This document shows positions 1 through 11,300 of a stretch of DNA of 64,000 bases, piece by piece (position 1 is the first letter of the stretch; every line of letters begins with the position of its first letter). A program made the translations under genes and the position numbers. Source of the stretch: Ptychodera flava (taxonomy: Eukaryota > Hemichordata > Enteropneusta > Ptychoderidae); NCBI RefSeq assembly GCF_041260155.1, contig NC_091938.1:13421428-13485427 (forward strand). The letters run 5' to 3'. Below the pieces are notes generated by a model, which had not been told where the DNA came from, did no database searches, and was given only the letters and a program-made list of their open reading frames with translations.

Positions 1-832
1 TCGATTGTCCATGGACTCATGATGTTTATAAATAACGTAATTTTTCATGTGTCGTATACTTTCACTACGCTCTTGTCGATGTCGCTTGCAGTACCAGTAA
101 CTCCACGGTTTTATTTTCAAAATTAACTGACTGTATCCTGATGGACAATTTACGGTCAAGGGCAGCTCGACATGGCGTATCACGATCACAAAGTTGGCGT
201 CATCCTCATCCTCCTCCTCTTGGGTCACGCGATAATGAGGATAAGGATGACACTACAGCGTCAGCTTCACCGGTGTCAGATCCGATGATTCCCGACTGCA
301 TCCGGTAGAATGAAAAGTGTAAAAACGATTGTAAAAATGTGCTCCAAGTTTCACATCACTTTAAATGTTAATCAAAACACCATGGCATTTGCATTTCATA
401 ATAATAGTAACCTCTCATCTTAAAGGTACATGGTCACCGTAAATTTGCATATTCCATATACGGTAAAGGGGCGTGGCTTAGCGTATTACCCTGTGACACC
501 TGTAGCTGTCGGTCCTCCATTATTGATACGTCAAAGGACAAGCAGATGACGCTGCTGAGTATGCCATAGTTGGTCGTGTGGGGCGCCCCTTTTTAAAAAG
601 CGGCCACCCGTGTAAAATCTTTGATTGGCTAATAAAAACCAGGTGACCGAATACCTTTAATATCCGTTTCTCACGATGTAGTAACATTACAAAATTCTTA
701 GCCCTAAGTTCGAATGCAACATATGTAATACGTCTACTTTTCAGGCCTCAAGTCATACATATACAAGTTCATTGTTTCATATGCTCTCTAAATAATGAGG
801 GCTTTCATATCACCTCTCATTGGTGGCCATTT
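1..832. other. Non-genic start of window
   Basis: I find no supported gene here. A 55-codon open frame (141-308, +) contains a His/Pro and Ser-rich stretch, but nothing identifies it. The part around 165-300 resembles, in inverted orientation, the sequence at about 2705-2820, including a Ser-run coding-like segment that ends in a stop at the same place. The first ALDH coding exon expected upstream of 5267 was not recognised here. Confidence 0.4.
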
Positions 833-1915
833 TTAGCTCGCATTTGGTATATGTATGTATACCAAAGAGGTTATCATATAAGGTGAATCAGTTCATTTGC
901 GCCATTTGCATGTCTGTATGTATGTATGTATATATGTATCATATGTATGTATGTCCGTCCACGTCAAAAACTCCTAAAGCACAGCACCTACTGTCTTAGT
1001 ATTTGGCATACAGGTGCACCTAGGGGTGGAGATGTGAATTTGTTCAAATGAACTTGTCAGTGTCAAAAATATGCAAATGAGGGGGAAAAAGGAAAAACCC
1101 TTCAAATTGCTAAAACTCTAACCATTGGTCAGATTGGGTTGAAACAATGGCATTCAGGTTCCCTTAGGTATTCTAAATAAGGTGTGTACAAATGGGGGTA
1201 AAATTTGCATGTTTCTATTTTTGGTGTAATTTTTTCAGTCAAAAAATCTTTCTCTGAGACCGCTAGTCTGATTGCTTTTAAAGTTAATATATACATGTTC
1301 CTCAGAATGACCTCAATCAAGTTGATACAAATTGAATTGAAATTTTCATATTTGTAATTTTGGGGCAATTTTCCCAATTTTTGGTCGAAAATTCTTTTAT
1401 CCAAAAACTTCTGATCTGATAGCTTTGATATTTGGTATAAAGGTTCCTAAGGTTGATCAAAATCTGATGTTTTCAAATTTCGATGAAATCTACAATTTTG
1501 TATTTTATGGGCTATTTTTCTCAGATACGGTGAAAAAAATTTTTTCTCACAAATTACTTGTCTGATTGTCTGATTGCTTTTATATTTGGTGTACAGGTTC
1601 CTAAGGTTAATCTCCATATGATACATTGAAATTAGGTTGAAATCAGCAATTTTGTATTTTGGGGCAATTTTTGCCATTTTTAGTTAATAAATTTGTTTCT
1701 TAAAAACTTGTCTGATACATTTAGTATTTGGTAGATATGTTCCTGCAGATGATTTCAGTTAAATATGTTCAAATTATGGTAAAATCTTTAATTACCGTAT
1801 GTATTTTTGCAGCTATTTTTTCCATTTTGATAAGGCTTACCTGAAGTGGCCTATCAAAGATTTCCTCCTTCAGCAACACATGTGTCACAAAAAATTATTC
1901 TTTACATAACACAAA
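833..1915 (-). repeat. Hairpin-CTAA tandem-repeat element, copy 1
   Basis: On the minus strand this element ends in a hairpin followed by CTAA (TTAG on + at 833-836). The hairpin has a perfect 9-bp stem (843-851 with 858-866) and a 6-nt loop. A TGTATG/GTCCGTCC-rich leader follows on the plus strand, then degenerate tandem units of about 120-145 bp (1090-1830) containing a TTTTTGGTCAAAAAAT core. A tail at about 1830-1910 (CTATCAAAGAT, ACATGTGTCACAAA) recurs at 19548-19630 and 20310-20370. Short open frames here are by-products of the repeats. The outer boundary near 1915 is approximate. The Helitron-like interpretation is an inference. Confidence 0.6.
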
Positions 1916-3056
1916 GGAGCATTTTCAGCTGCTAGGTCACTAATTTTAAATTTTCAGAGAAATACCTTCAATTTTGTGTTTTGGTAAAGTTATTTCCTAA
2001 TTATTGACAAAAAAAATACAGAAATACATGTAGTCTGCTGTACAGTATTGATTTGAAATTTGGTTTGTAAATCCCTACAAATGTTCTCATACATGTATTA
2101 CCATGTCAGAATGAGATGAACAATTGCAATATTTTTTTTATTTTACTTTGTTGTTGTTGGTAAAATATATCTTTATCAAAAAACCACATCCAATGCTGGG
2201 TTTGAAATTTAGCATGAAGGTTTCAGTGAGTGATAGTACCATAACTTATTCAGATTGTGTTGATATGAACAATTTGATAAATTTTGAGGAGAGGTTTTCG
2301 TAATTTTGCCGAGTTTATACCTATACAGGAACTTAGAGTACATAATGTAGTGATTCAATTAGTAGGTAAACTGTATTTGGAGTTGTAATGCAGTAAAAAA
2401 TTCACTGGAAAGCAAAGGTGAAGGTGATTTTAGCTGGTTTGGTCTCCAACAAATATAGTCCATAATTTTTTTTCAATATTGAAGAGTATCAAGGTTGTAA
2501 ATAGTCACCTCCTGCCATCTGGCCATGGAGGAAAACAATGTTTACTTTTCCCTGTAGGATTTCTGAGTTAATGGTTGTATCTTGAAATATCTCCATATAT
2601 CTGGTGAAAAGAAAGCTGTGAAAGAACAGAGTTGTTATTTTCTTAATTTGTGGGTGAATTTTATCATTTATCTGTCATCTGGTAGCACCACTTCAGCAAT
2701 CTTCGGATATGACGCTGAAGCTGACACTGAGTAGTGTCGTTTTCAGCGTTAGCTAGAAAGGTCTCCTGAGGATGAGGATGACCATGCAACTTTATGCTCA
2801 TGAGCTGGATGTGGCGTGTCTATCGTGCTACAAGTAGAGTGCAAGGGATGGATTTCAAGAGGAATGGTACTGTTACTCAGGGTTGCTTGTTTACAGCCAT
2901 CCAATAATGTGTCCACAGAATTGTTGGTGCCTATCTGAGATATGACACCATAGTTTTTACATGTAATATGCCGATGCAAGGCAAGGTGTGTCAGGTTGAC
3001 ACTGAATAAATGCAGGTACAATACCCAGCACAGAAACACCATAAACAATCCTTTTT
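1916..3056. other. Non-genic stretch
   Basis: AT-rich sequence continuing repeat-like material. The segment at 2493-2527 (GGTTGTAAATA, then a CTGCCATCTGGC-like run) matches 18533-18570, so the family seen at 833-1915 probably extends this far in degraded form. About 2705-2820 resembles 165-300 in inverted orientation. A 99-codon minus-strand frame (2749-3048) ends in a Ser-rich tail. It has no recognisable domain and I do not call it a gene. Confidence 0.4.
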
Positions 3057-3206
3057 TTAAAGGGGCAATTTTTAATCCCTGGTTCTTGCATGAGTGGTTG
3101 TTGAATTTGACTGTTTATGTGATAAGTCCTTTGTTCTCCTTTGAAAGCTGTGCACAGTCAGTCAGTTTGTTCAGAGATAAAGCTGATAAAAAACCTGCCC
3201 CTTTAA
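3057..3206. mobile_element. Short TTAA-flanked MITE (GGGGC termini)
   Basis: A 150-bp segment bounded by TTAAAGGGGCA at 3057-3067 and its exact inverse TGCCCCTTTAA at 3196-3206. TTAA at both ends fits the target-site duplication of piggyBac-type insertion. It is too short to code for a transposase. A further AAAGGGGCC-type end lies at about 3295, so a second degraded copy may be adjacent. Confidence 0.55.
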
Positions 3207-4494
3207 GATCATAGACTATTAAAAGAGAACTCAAACAGGAAGGTATCTTGCAGAGGTCCACTACCTCAGCGCACATTTGTGCATGATTCTTCTTTAAAGG
3301 GGCCTCACAGAATTAAAACTTACAACAAATGAAAAATTGCTTTTAGGGATTGAATACTTGTGATTACGGCACATATTTAATTTTGCACACTTTTGTAGAT
3401 CAATTTCAGTGTCCATTCATATTCAGTTTTGAGTGTGATATACACTTGATAAAACCAAATGCTGGCTCAAGAAACAGCAGTTTGGACCCAGTGTCAGTGG
3501 AATTTCACTGTATTTCTTGGATCTTTATGTATAAACAGAGCTGAAAGCACAGACACAGGGAGCCCTGCTAGCCACCACTGACTTTGAAAGAACTCTTTTG
3601 TCCAAAGAAACTAAGTATATAGTGAATGCACTGGCACAGTGCTGACTCAAAGAAAGTTTGAGAATTCTTAAATGGAATCAAAAGGTTCTGAAAATATTAA
3701 TTGTGCTGTTTGGGACACACTGCAGGTACACATAGATGTGTATAGCAATGAGAATTATAGATTCTATGATTTTTAAACTGTGATGTGCTTTCTTTTGTCC
3801 ATATTAGTTTTAAATGGTGGAGGAATGTACCTTCATGCCCCTGAAAAGAAGTCTTTTCACTGCCATATAGAACGAACTGGTCACGGACTTCCTGTAGATG
3901 ACCCATGCTTTCATGTACATCACCAATTCATATGTTAAAAATAACATCAAGGTTACAATACCTTTCACCTTTAGAGAAATCCACAGTAGGGGCATTTCTG
4001 TAGATGGTACTCTGAACTTTACTATAGGTTTACAAAAGGGCTCTGTCTGAACAATTTCAACTCTTTGTTAGGGGCATTGACTGAGAAATCCGTTGCTGGT
4101 TTATGTTGAAACCCAAAGCACATTTTCTGTACATGTATAATTTCTCATATTCATATACCAAAGTTGTGTGTATCACTCAAGACATGCATATCAGAAAAAC
4201 AGTGGCACTTGAATCCAATTGAACCAAGCTACATTGTGGCTAATATATTCATGCCAAGAGGGTATGGTTGAATAAACATTCTTTTTGTAATATTCTCTTT
4301 TTGTACGTGGACTTTCGGATAAACTTTTAGAGCTTAGAAAGGAGTGGTCGGCATGTGAAGGTGAAAATTTTTCAGGCAAATATGCCCGATTTGGTCAAAA
4401 CATTTCGATAACAAGTTGTCTGACTTTTTCAAATTTCATTTCTTGCTTCCCAAGGATTACCTCTTCAAAAAGGTGTTTATTGACAGTGTAATTT
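3207..4494. other. Non-genic stretch
   Basis: No gene is supported here. Several short open frames exist on both strands (for example 3350-3544 + and 4191-4379 -), but none shows a recognisable motif or convincing splice signals. Confidence 0.4.
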
Positions 4495-4630
4495 ATTTAT
4501 TTCTCTATTTATTTGGATAACCAAGAGGAGTAAATTTCTAATTACAGGCTCCGCAAAACAGAGAAAATACATAAAATTACACACAAACATACAATTGACG
4601 GAAAACAAGTTACAATGAATATACGAATCA
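4495..4630 (-). mobile_element. Possible LINE 3' tail
   Basis: On the minus strand this segment runs through a GGAGCCTGTAATTAG-containing UTR-like stretch into AAATAAATAGAGAAATAAATAAATT. This is the kind of short A-rich simple repeat that ends many non-LTR retrotransposons. No coding sequence is attached here, but a degraded LINE C-terminal coding fragment lies on the same strand at about 7440-7700. Confidence 0.35.
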
Positions 4631-4806
4631 TGAATGAAAATAATTCATTATACTTGTTTTACAAAGACTAAATCTGTTAAAAATGTTAATGCTGGAGCTT
4701 AAATTTGCATATCACAGTAAATGAATGCCCATACATGCCATGGTTTTGATTGTTGATCTAACAGTAAAGAGACAGTATGGGGCAACTGAATACCCTGTAT
4801 CTGCAC

Positions 4807-5180
4807 TTAAGGTAGTGTACCAGTAGTATGTACCTCAAAAGTGAAAGACTTAAACTTTCGCTCAAACTTTCATCAAGAAATCTTTCAACCATTCTCATTC
4901 AAAATCAAGAATAAAAATCTGGGGTCACCGTGCAAATTTCGGTACTAGGGTATCAAATTACCCAAGATTTACAGATATTGAAATTCAAAATGGCCACCAT
5001 CCCTGTGTAAACTCAATGGGGAAAAATACAATTTTCGATTTCCGAAAATCTATGACGGTGGAAACTTTTTGTGCGCCAGAGCTTTAAAATGAACCACACA
5101 ATTGGTAGTTCAATATAGAATCGATGAAGTTTGAATGCCCGAATATCTGTCCCCAAGGCGCGACGTTCTAGCTACCTGAA
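4807..5180. mobile_element. MITE of the TTAA-GGTAG family, copy 1
   Basis: About 370 bp starting TTAAGGTAGTG and ending GCTACCTGAA, so the termini are inverted GGTAG with TTAA (one side mutated to TGAA) outside. A second copy lies at 62127-62489. The two share long blocks such as AGTGAAAGACTTAAACTTT and AATTCAAAATGGCC. The large element at 36949-40183 has the same GGTAG terminus. No coding capacity. It ends about 90 bp before an ALDH exon. Confidence 0.65.
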
Positions 5181-5266
5181 GAGAACACTGTATATGTAGG
5201 TTTGAACAGTGATACAAAGGGAGGATATTTCATTTTTGTTGTTTTTATACAATTTTATCTTCCCAG

Positions 5267-5371
5267 ATCTTCATCAACAATGAATGGCATGATTCTGTCA
5301 GTGGGAAAACTTTCCCAACTATTAATCCTGCCACTGGGGAAAAGATCTGTGATGTTGCTGAGGGAGATAAG
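5267..5371 (+). CDS. ALDH2-like: ALDH exon a (FINNEW ... VAEGDK)
   Basis: This 105-bp exon has 35 codons and is phase 0 at both ends. It is preceded by a pyrimidine-rich tract ending TTCCCAG and followed by GTAAGTG. It encodes the start of the mature ALDH fold ([17 protein letters not shown], then [16 protein letters not shown]). The size and end residues are those of exon 2 in vertebrate ALDH1A/ALDH2 genes. Confidence 0.9.
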
Positions 5372-8300
5372 GTAAGTGACTCGACAACATTAGATCATGA
5401 AAGTCATGTTTTTCCTTCCCAAGACCATGTGAAATTTCTGTCCCTTCAGATATTTCCAAGGTGTTTTTCATCAAAGGGGAAAATCATCTGATTTGGGGAA
5501 GTGCGGGTTGGAGGGTAATTTTAGAAAAAATATTTATTGGGTGCAAACCTTTTAAAGGAACAAAATCTGCCACTTTTCATATCGAATTTTGTTTGATACG
5601 AGATACCGGTACTACTTATATTGTTTGATATGTTGAAAGACAATGAATGGGTGACCATGCACATATTCGACCCCGGTTTTAGAGACGATAATCGAAACCA
5701 TTGCGAAAATCACGGTCCCTCTATCACCGGTCTTGCAACGGCAGGTTTCCTATTGTCCCTATCCGCGTTGACGGCAAACAAACCATTCACACTTGATATC
5801 GATACCCAACAGGTCAGTTGCCGTCCTATGAATATTCAGAAAAATTCAGAAATTCAGAAAAATCACCAGCATGTAATGCAGTTTGGAGTTTTGCCCTTAC
5901 GCACTGCGCATTTGTGTACACTCGAGGTAATAACAAATGCAACATGACTTCCTCGGTCTGAGCAGAACATGTGGAAATGACATGGAGATTTTCTCGATTT
6001 ACACAATCAAAATATTGTTTGGAATTTCATTCTCGAAGAAACTGTCGACACGGAATGCCAAATTTGAAATGTCAATGGTGATGAGGTGAACGCAAGGATT
6101 AAACAGCAGCCCGGAGCCAACGTCACGTAAGACAGCTGCAGAATGAGCGATCCGATTGCAGCAGAGTGGAACGTAAACAAATCATGTAAACAAAATAAAG
6201 GCTACGAAATTTCCAAACTCAGAAGGAAACAAGAATGTTAAAGTACCTCACCAATTTATAAAAGACATGTTTTGTCCATTTAGTTCAAAATGAATACACT
6301 GCATTTGACTTTCAAGTTGTAAAAGAGTCTAAACTTCACATTAGCTGGTGGTCGTTGCGAACTAAGGATCGTCCATTATTACGCATTCATCGGATCGTAC
6401 CTATCGAAAACGACTATCAGTGTCTCATTTCGTGTAACATTTAGATCGCTCAAAATCAAGAAACCACACTTTTGTGACCGATTTCAAACAACTGTCACAA
6501 GTTTGCGTACTTATTTAACTATAGGACATTTATCGACGAGGTTAAGTTCAGGAGGTACTGCTCACGATAGCCGCCATCTTGACTCAAAACATCAATTACT
6601 AGTTCGAAAAAACACTCGATATTTCAAGCGGCATTATGATATGTAGTCGCCAAAAACCTGCCCACCAATTAAAAGCAGGTTTAAGCCGTACGATGAGGAT
6701 AGTAGTAATTTTAGTCTTTAAACGTACACCAAGAAAAGGAGTCTAAAAATCGAATACTTTCCGATCACCATACGGGCAAAGGAGATCAAACACGAACACA
6801 AAAATCATTGCAAATGTTACAAGGAAATGCTGCTAACTACGGTATACATATAAGGCAACCTGAGACAATGAACATTTCTGCTCACGGTAAGATGATTTGG
6901 ACTCAAAAGGTTTGCTGATTTTACAAGAAAATGGCTATAAACTGGCTATAAACACAGAGCACTGCTTTCGAAAATGGCGCCAAACGCTCAGCTGATCGCG
7001 TCGCTACGGACTGACCCAATCGTCACGGTGATTCACACCTTTGACAATGGAAATTAATCTGCGTCGCCAGACCGGTGATAGAGGGACCGTGCGAAAATGA
7101 ATTAATGGTCATGACCAATTATTCATTTTCACAATGGTTTCATTTAATTTGTCTGAAACCAGGGTCGAACATTTGCATGATCACCCATTCATTCATTATC
7201 TTTCAACATGTCAAACAACATAAGTAGTATCTCGTATCAAACAAAAATGGCCGACTTTGTCCTTTTAAAGCAAAGGCTCACTAAAAACTACAGGAGCAGC
7301 AAATTGGTCATTGGAAATGCAAATAAAAAGTTACAGAAGAGCTAGCTGAAAAAATCTAACAAAGAAAACAAGCCATTATTATCAATCAAACCATATTGTT
7401 AGAGATTAAACTTGAAAGGAAATGTTTAAATTAAAAAATTCTTCCTACTATCTACCATATCTGTTAAGAAATGTCTGAAAAAGTTGTCAATTTCTTTGTA
7501 CAGATCATTCTTGTAATTCTTTGTAGAATCACCCAGGAAAAAACATATCAACTCCTTTCTTTCTCTGGAATCCTTGAGTAAGTTCATCACTATTATTCAA
7601 CAGCATTTCTTCAGTATCAGTCATTAATTGTTGTCTTTCCGTTAAGAACTGATTACATTTGAAAAGAAAATGTTCCAGTGTCTTATCTTCATCTTAAAAC
7701 AATATCAGAATATGCCTGAAACCATTATGGAAAATTACAGAAATCTGATTCTCACATATTCTCTGGAAGTATGATTCTCTTCTTAATGCTACTTTACACA
7801 GAATGCTATTGTGAAACAGTGACACGTATCAAAAAAATCAAAAATCGGTAATTGAGAAAAAATTGTGTTGTTTCTGGATATATGAAAAAAACCCAGTGCG
7901 ATACCATACTTAACAACAGAAAAACAAGTGGTGCCATATATTATAGTTACACACAAAAAAATTGCTGCCACATGCACGTCCTCTACCCCACCCTGCGTAA
8001 CCTCAGAAATCAAATGGTGATCCCCTAAGAGCAGGACCTTATACACTTTACTGGGTTATGCTGTGTCAAGTTCCTGGAGACCCCATAGTATATAAATGCA
8101 ACCATATTAGGGCAGAAAAGACATGGCATACTGGTTTTCCCAAAACTTAGCACAGACACTCAGTACAACAAGAAAGGGTATGCCAATACACCAAGAAAAG
8201 GTAGGCCAATACACCAAAAAAGGATATACGTAGGCCAAACTATAAAGCATGATTTCAGGCCTTTGAATAAATTCCAAGCATAATGACTCAACCTGATAAG

Positions 8301-11300
8301 AAGTTGATAATAAAATACTCTTTGTATAAATGGATATGTTTATTCATAAAATCAAGCACGAAGTTGGACCAAATATATGCCTGCAGGATTAATTATAATT
8401 GTATCATGATTTGTCCCGTCAGATTACAGATCATAACACTGTATGCATAAACAGTCAAGGCACATCTCAGTAAGGGGGGGTTGACTTTTTTACAGAGAAA
8501 AAACTTATATTGACTGATGTGCAATATGTCAACTGTTTGTTCATGTACAAAAATGTTAATTGTGCTATTTGAGCAGTAAGACATTTTGAAAGTCTTCTTT
8601 TTATATGATCTCTGTGGGCAAACTACAACGTGTCTCTTTTAAAATCAGCACAACACATTGTGGTCAACCAGGGTTTCCACCCATATATACCCAACGTTTG
8701 TCCTCAGTGTGTGTCAAGTATGTAGGTCGATCACCCTATCACCTTTGGTGACCCTGCTATTTCATATTGGTATGGAAAAAAACACATGTGCCTATTAATC
8801 AGAATGATAAACTTGCGTGCAGTGGCTTCTCCAGTTGCCAAGAAAGTGGGGAATGCAAGATGTGAACAGCAACAGCTGTGTTATGTTCATCAAAATAATT
8901 GCAAAGAAGGGACGCTGACCAAATTTCTAGCGATAGAGTTGTGTTGGGAAGTGAGCAGAGTGAGACCGTGGGAAATGCCCAGGGGGGGGGGGGGAATGGC
9001 ATCAGCCAATCAGCAGACAGCGTTTTAGTCAGGCTGAAAAAAAAAATCATACTGTCCCAATAACTGACCTACCCTACAATGTATATTTTACCTGTCAACC
9101 CTAAGCTACGTAAACACAGAAGTAAAAAAAGAAAAACCCGTAAAATCACTCGTTCGTTACTTGGCATTTGGTTGTTGCTTTAATGAGGATGTCTTTTATG
9201 TCTTTTTTCCTTTTATGATGCATTTTTCTGGAAATGCCTTTTTTTATGTATGATACATTTTTCTGGAAATGTTATAGCCAGTGTTTGACTGCCCTGAACC
9301 CCTGAAAAATGCATATTTAAAATAAATATTTTGGGGAAAAAAAATCCCTGCCAACCTACCTACCCTATTTTTGAAAACCATGTTATCAGAACAGCACAAT
9401 TTATTTTTTTGGCTTTACCAGGTTTGTCTACAAGTGGAATGATTTGAACAACCATAAATGTGATAATTTATGCCACATCTTGCAGTTTCACTAATGCTTT
9501 CACCTTTAAACTTTCATCGACATCAGCATTCTCCGCCTCTCTAATTATGCTTGGCCCTGCCCTTACGGAAAACCTATGTCCACAGTAGATGAGAGTAGAT
9601 CTACGGACCGTCTGCAGTAGACTTTATGTAGATCTACATGAGGGTTTTGTAGATGAACAGCCACAGCAGTTTGTCTACATGAAGCTTTGTCTACAGATAT
9701 TGTCCACACCAGACATGACTATGTCTACATTTTGCACTAACTTCGTCTACGCTTGATCTACACTGATCTACCATATAATCTAAGGGAGTTTCATCTACAA
9801 AATTCACTTAGGCAAACAAAGACTCATCTACTTCTAATTCAAAAATCACCATCTTGTCTACATTTAATCTAATGTATTGTTTCTTGCTGTATACTATGTC
9901 CAACAATCCAATCTCTTCAAATTCTATGATTGGCAAACTGCAGGCTCCATGCGAGAAGGCATGAGTAAAAGACAAGACATTTTACCTTACATTTGAATAT
10001 ATACTGTACAACAATAGAGAGAAGAAATTAGTGAATTCATTTTCATTTCATCCTAAGGCACTCCTGTTTAACTCGAGAAACACAAATGCAAAATATCACA
10101 GGGATCAAACTACAATTTTGTGGTAAAGTTAAAAATGCAAAGATTATCCAGTAATTAATTTTTGAAAAAGTGACTTTAAAGTGAATCACAATAAAAAGAA
10201 TAAAAAAAATCAATGTTTTCATTGATACTTTCTTCAGATTGGTCAATACAGTAGCATCTAACCACGGGCCGGACACTGATCTAATTCATAAGTTGTTTTT
10301 TTTTAGTTATGTGACTATTACAAAACTTCATAAATATGCAAGTGAGCTATTTGTTAACTGCAACCACAGGGGCTCACAAATGGCTATATAAGTCAATATT
10401 ACAGCGTTTTTCTTTCTTTTTCAATGTTACAAATAAACTAGCTGAGCCTGAAGAGCACAACACTTGTGTAGCTGTCTTTTGTGTAGCTTGTATTGGCATG
10501 TATAGTGCGCCCTCAATAGGGAGTGTGATCATATGTAAATGCGACCTTTGGTTCCGTGACCTCTAGCCATGCCTACTTCCCTCTCCATATGGCCGGCCAT
10601 GTGTACAGACGTCGCTGTGTTTACTGACGTCGCTGTGTTCACCGGGCTCACAAATGGCTATATAAGTCAATATTACAGCGTTTTTCTTTCTTTTTCAATG
10701 TTACAAATAAACTAGCTGAGCCTGAAGAGCACAACACTTGTGTAGCTGTCTTTTGTGTAGCTTGTATTGGCATGTATAGTGCGCCCTCAATAGGGAGTGT
10801 GATCATATGTAAATGCGACCTTTAGTTCCGTGACCTCTAGCCATTCCTACTTCCTGTCCTCGCTATGCTTACTGTACTAATTTAGTACGGTGAACACAGC
10901 GACGTCAGTAAACACAGCGACGTCTGTACGCATGGCCGGCCATATGGAGAGGGAAGTAGGCATGGCTAGAGGTCACGGAACCAAAGGTCGCATTTACATA
11001 TGATCACACTCCCTATTGAGGGCGCACTATACATGCCAATACTAGTCTGGTTCCCTGACCCATTTCCCCAGTAGAGGGCGTGGGGAAATATAGGGTCAGG
11101 TACCGGCTAATGTAAACATGGACGCTATTGGGTTAAAATAAAACAGGCTGTGATTGGATGAAAGTAACACTTGTAACTTTTTCTCATGTTTCTTGGGTTT
11201 TGCACTTTCAGGCTCACTTGACACCAACTTCTTGTTTGTACCACAAAGCCGTGGAGGTAGAAAGAAAGACTTTTTACCTCCATGATTTAGCCACTGTGAT

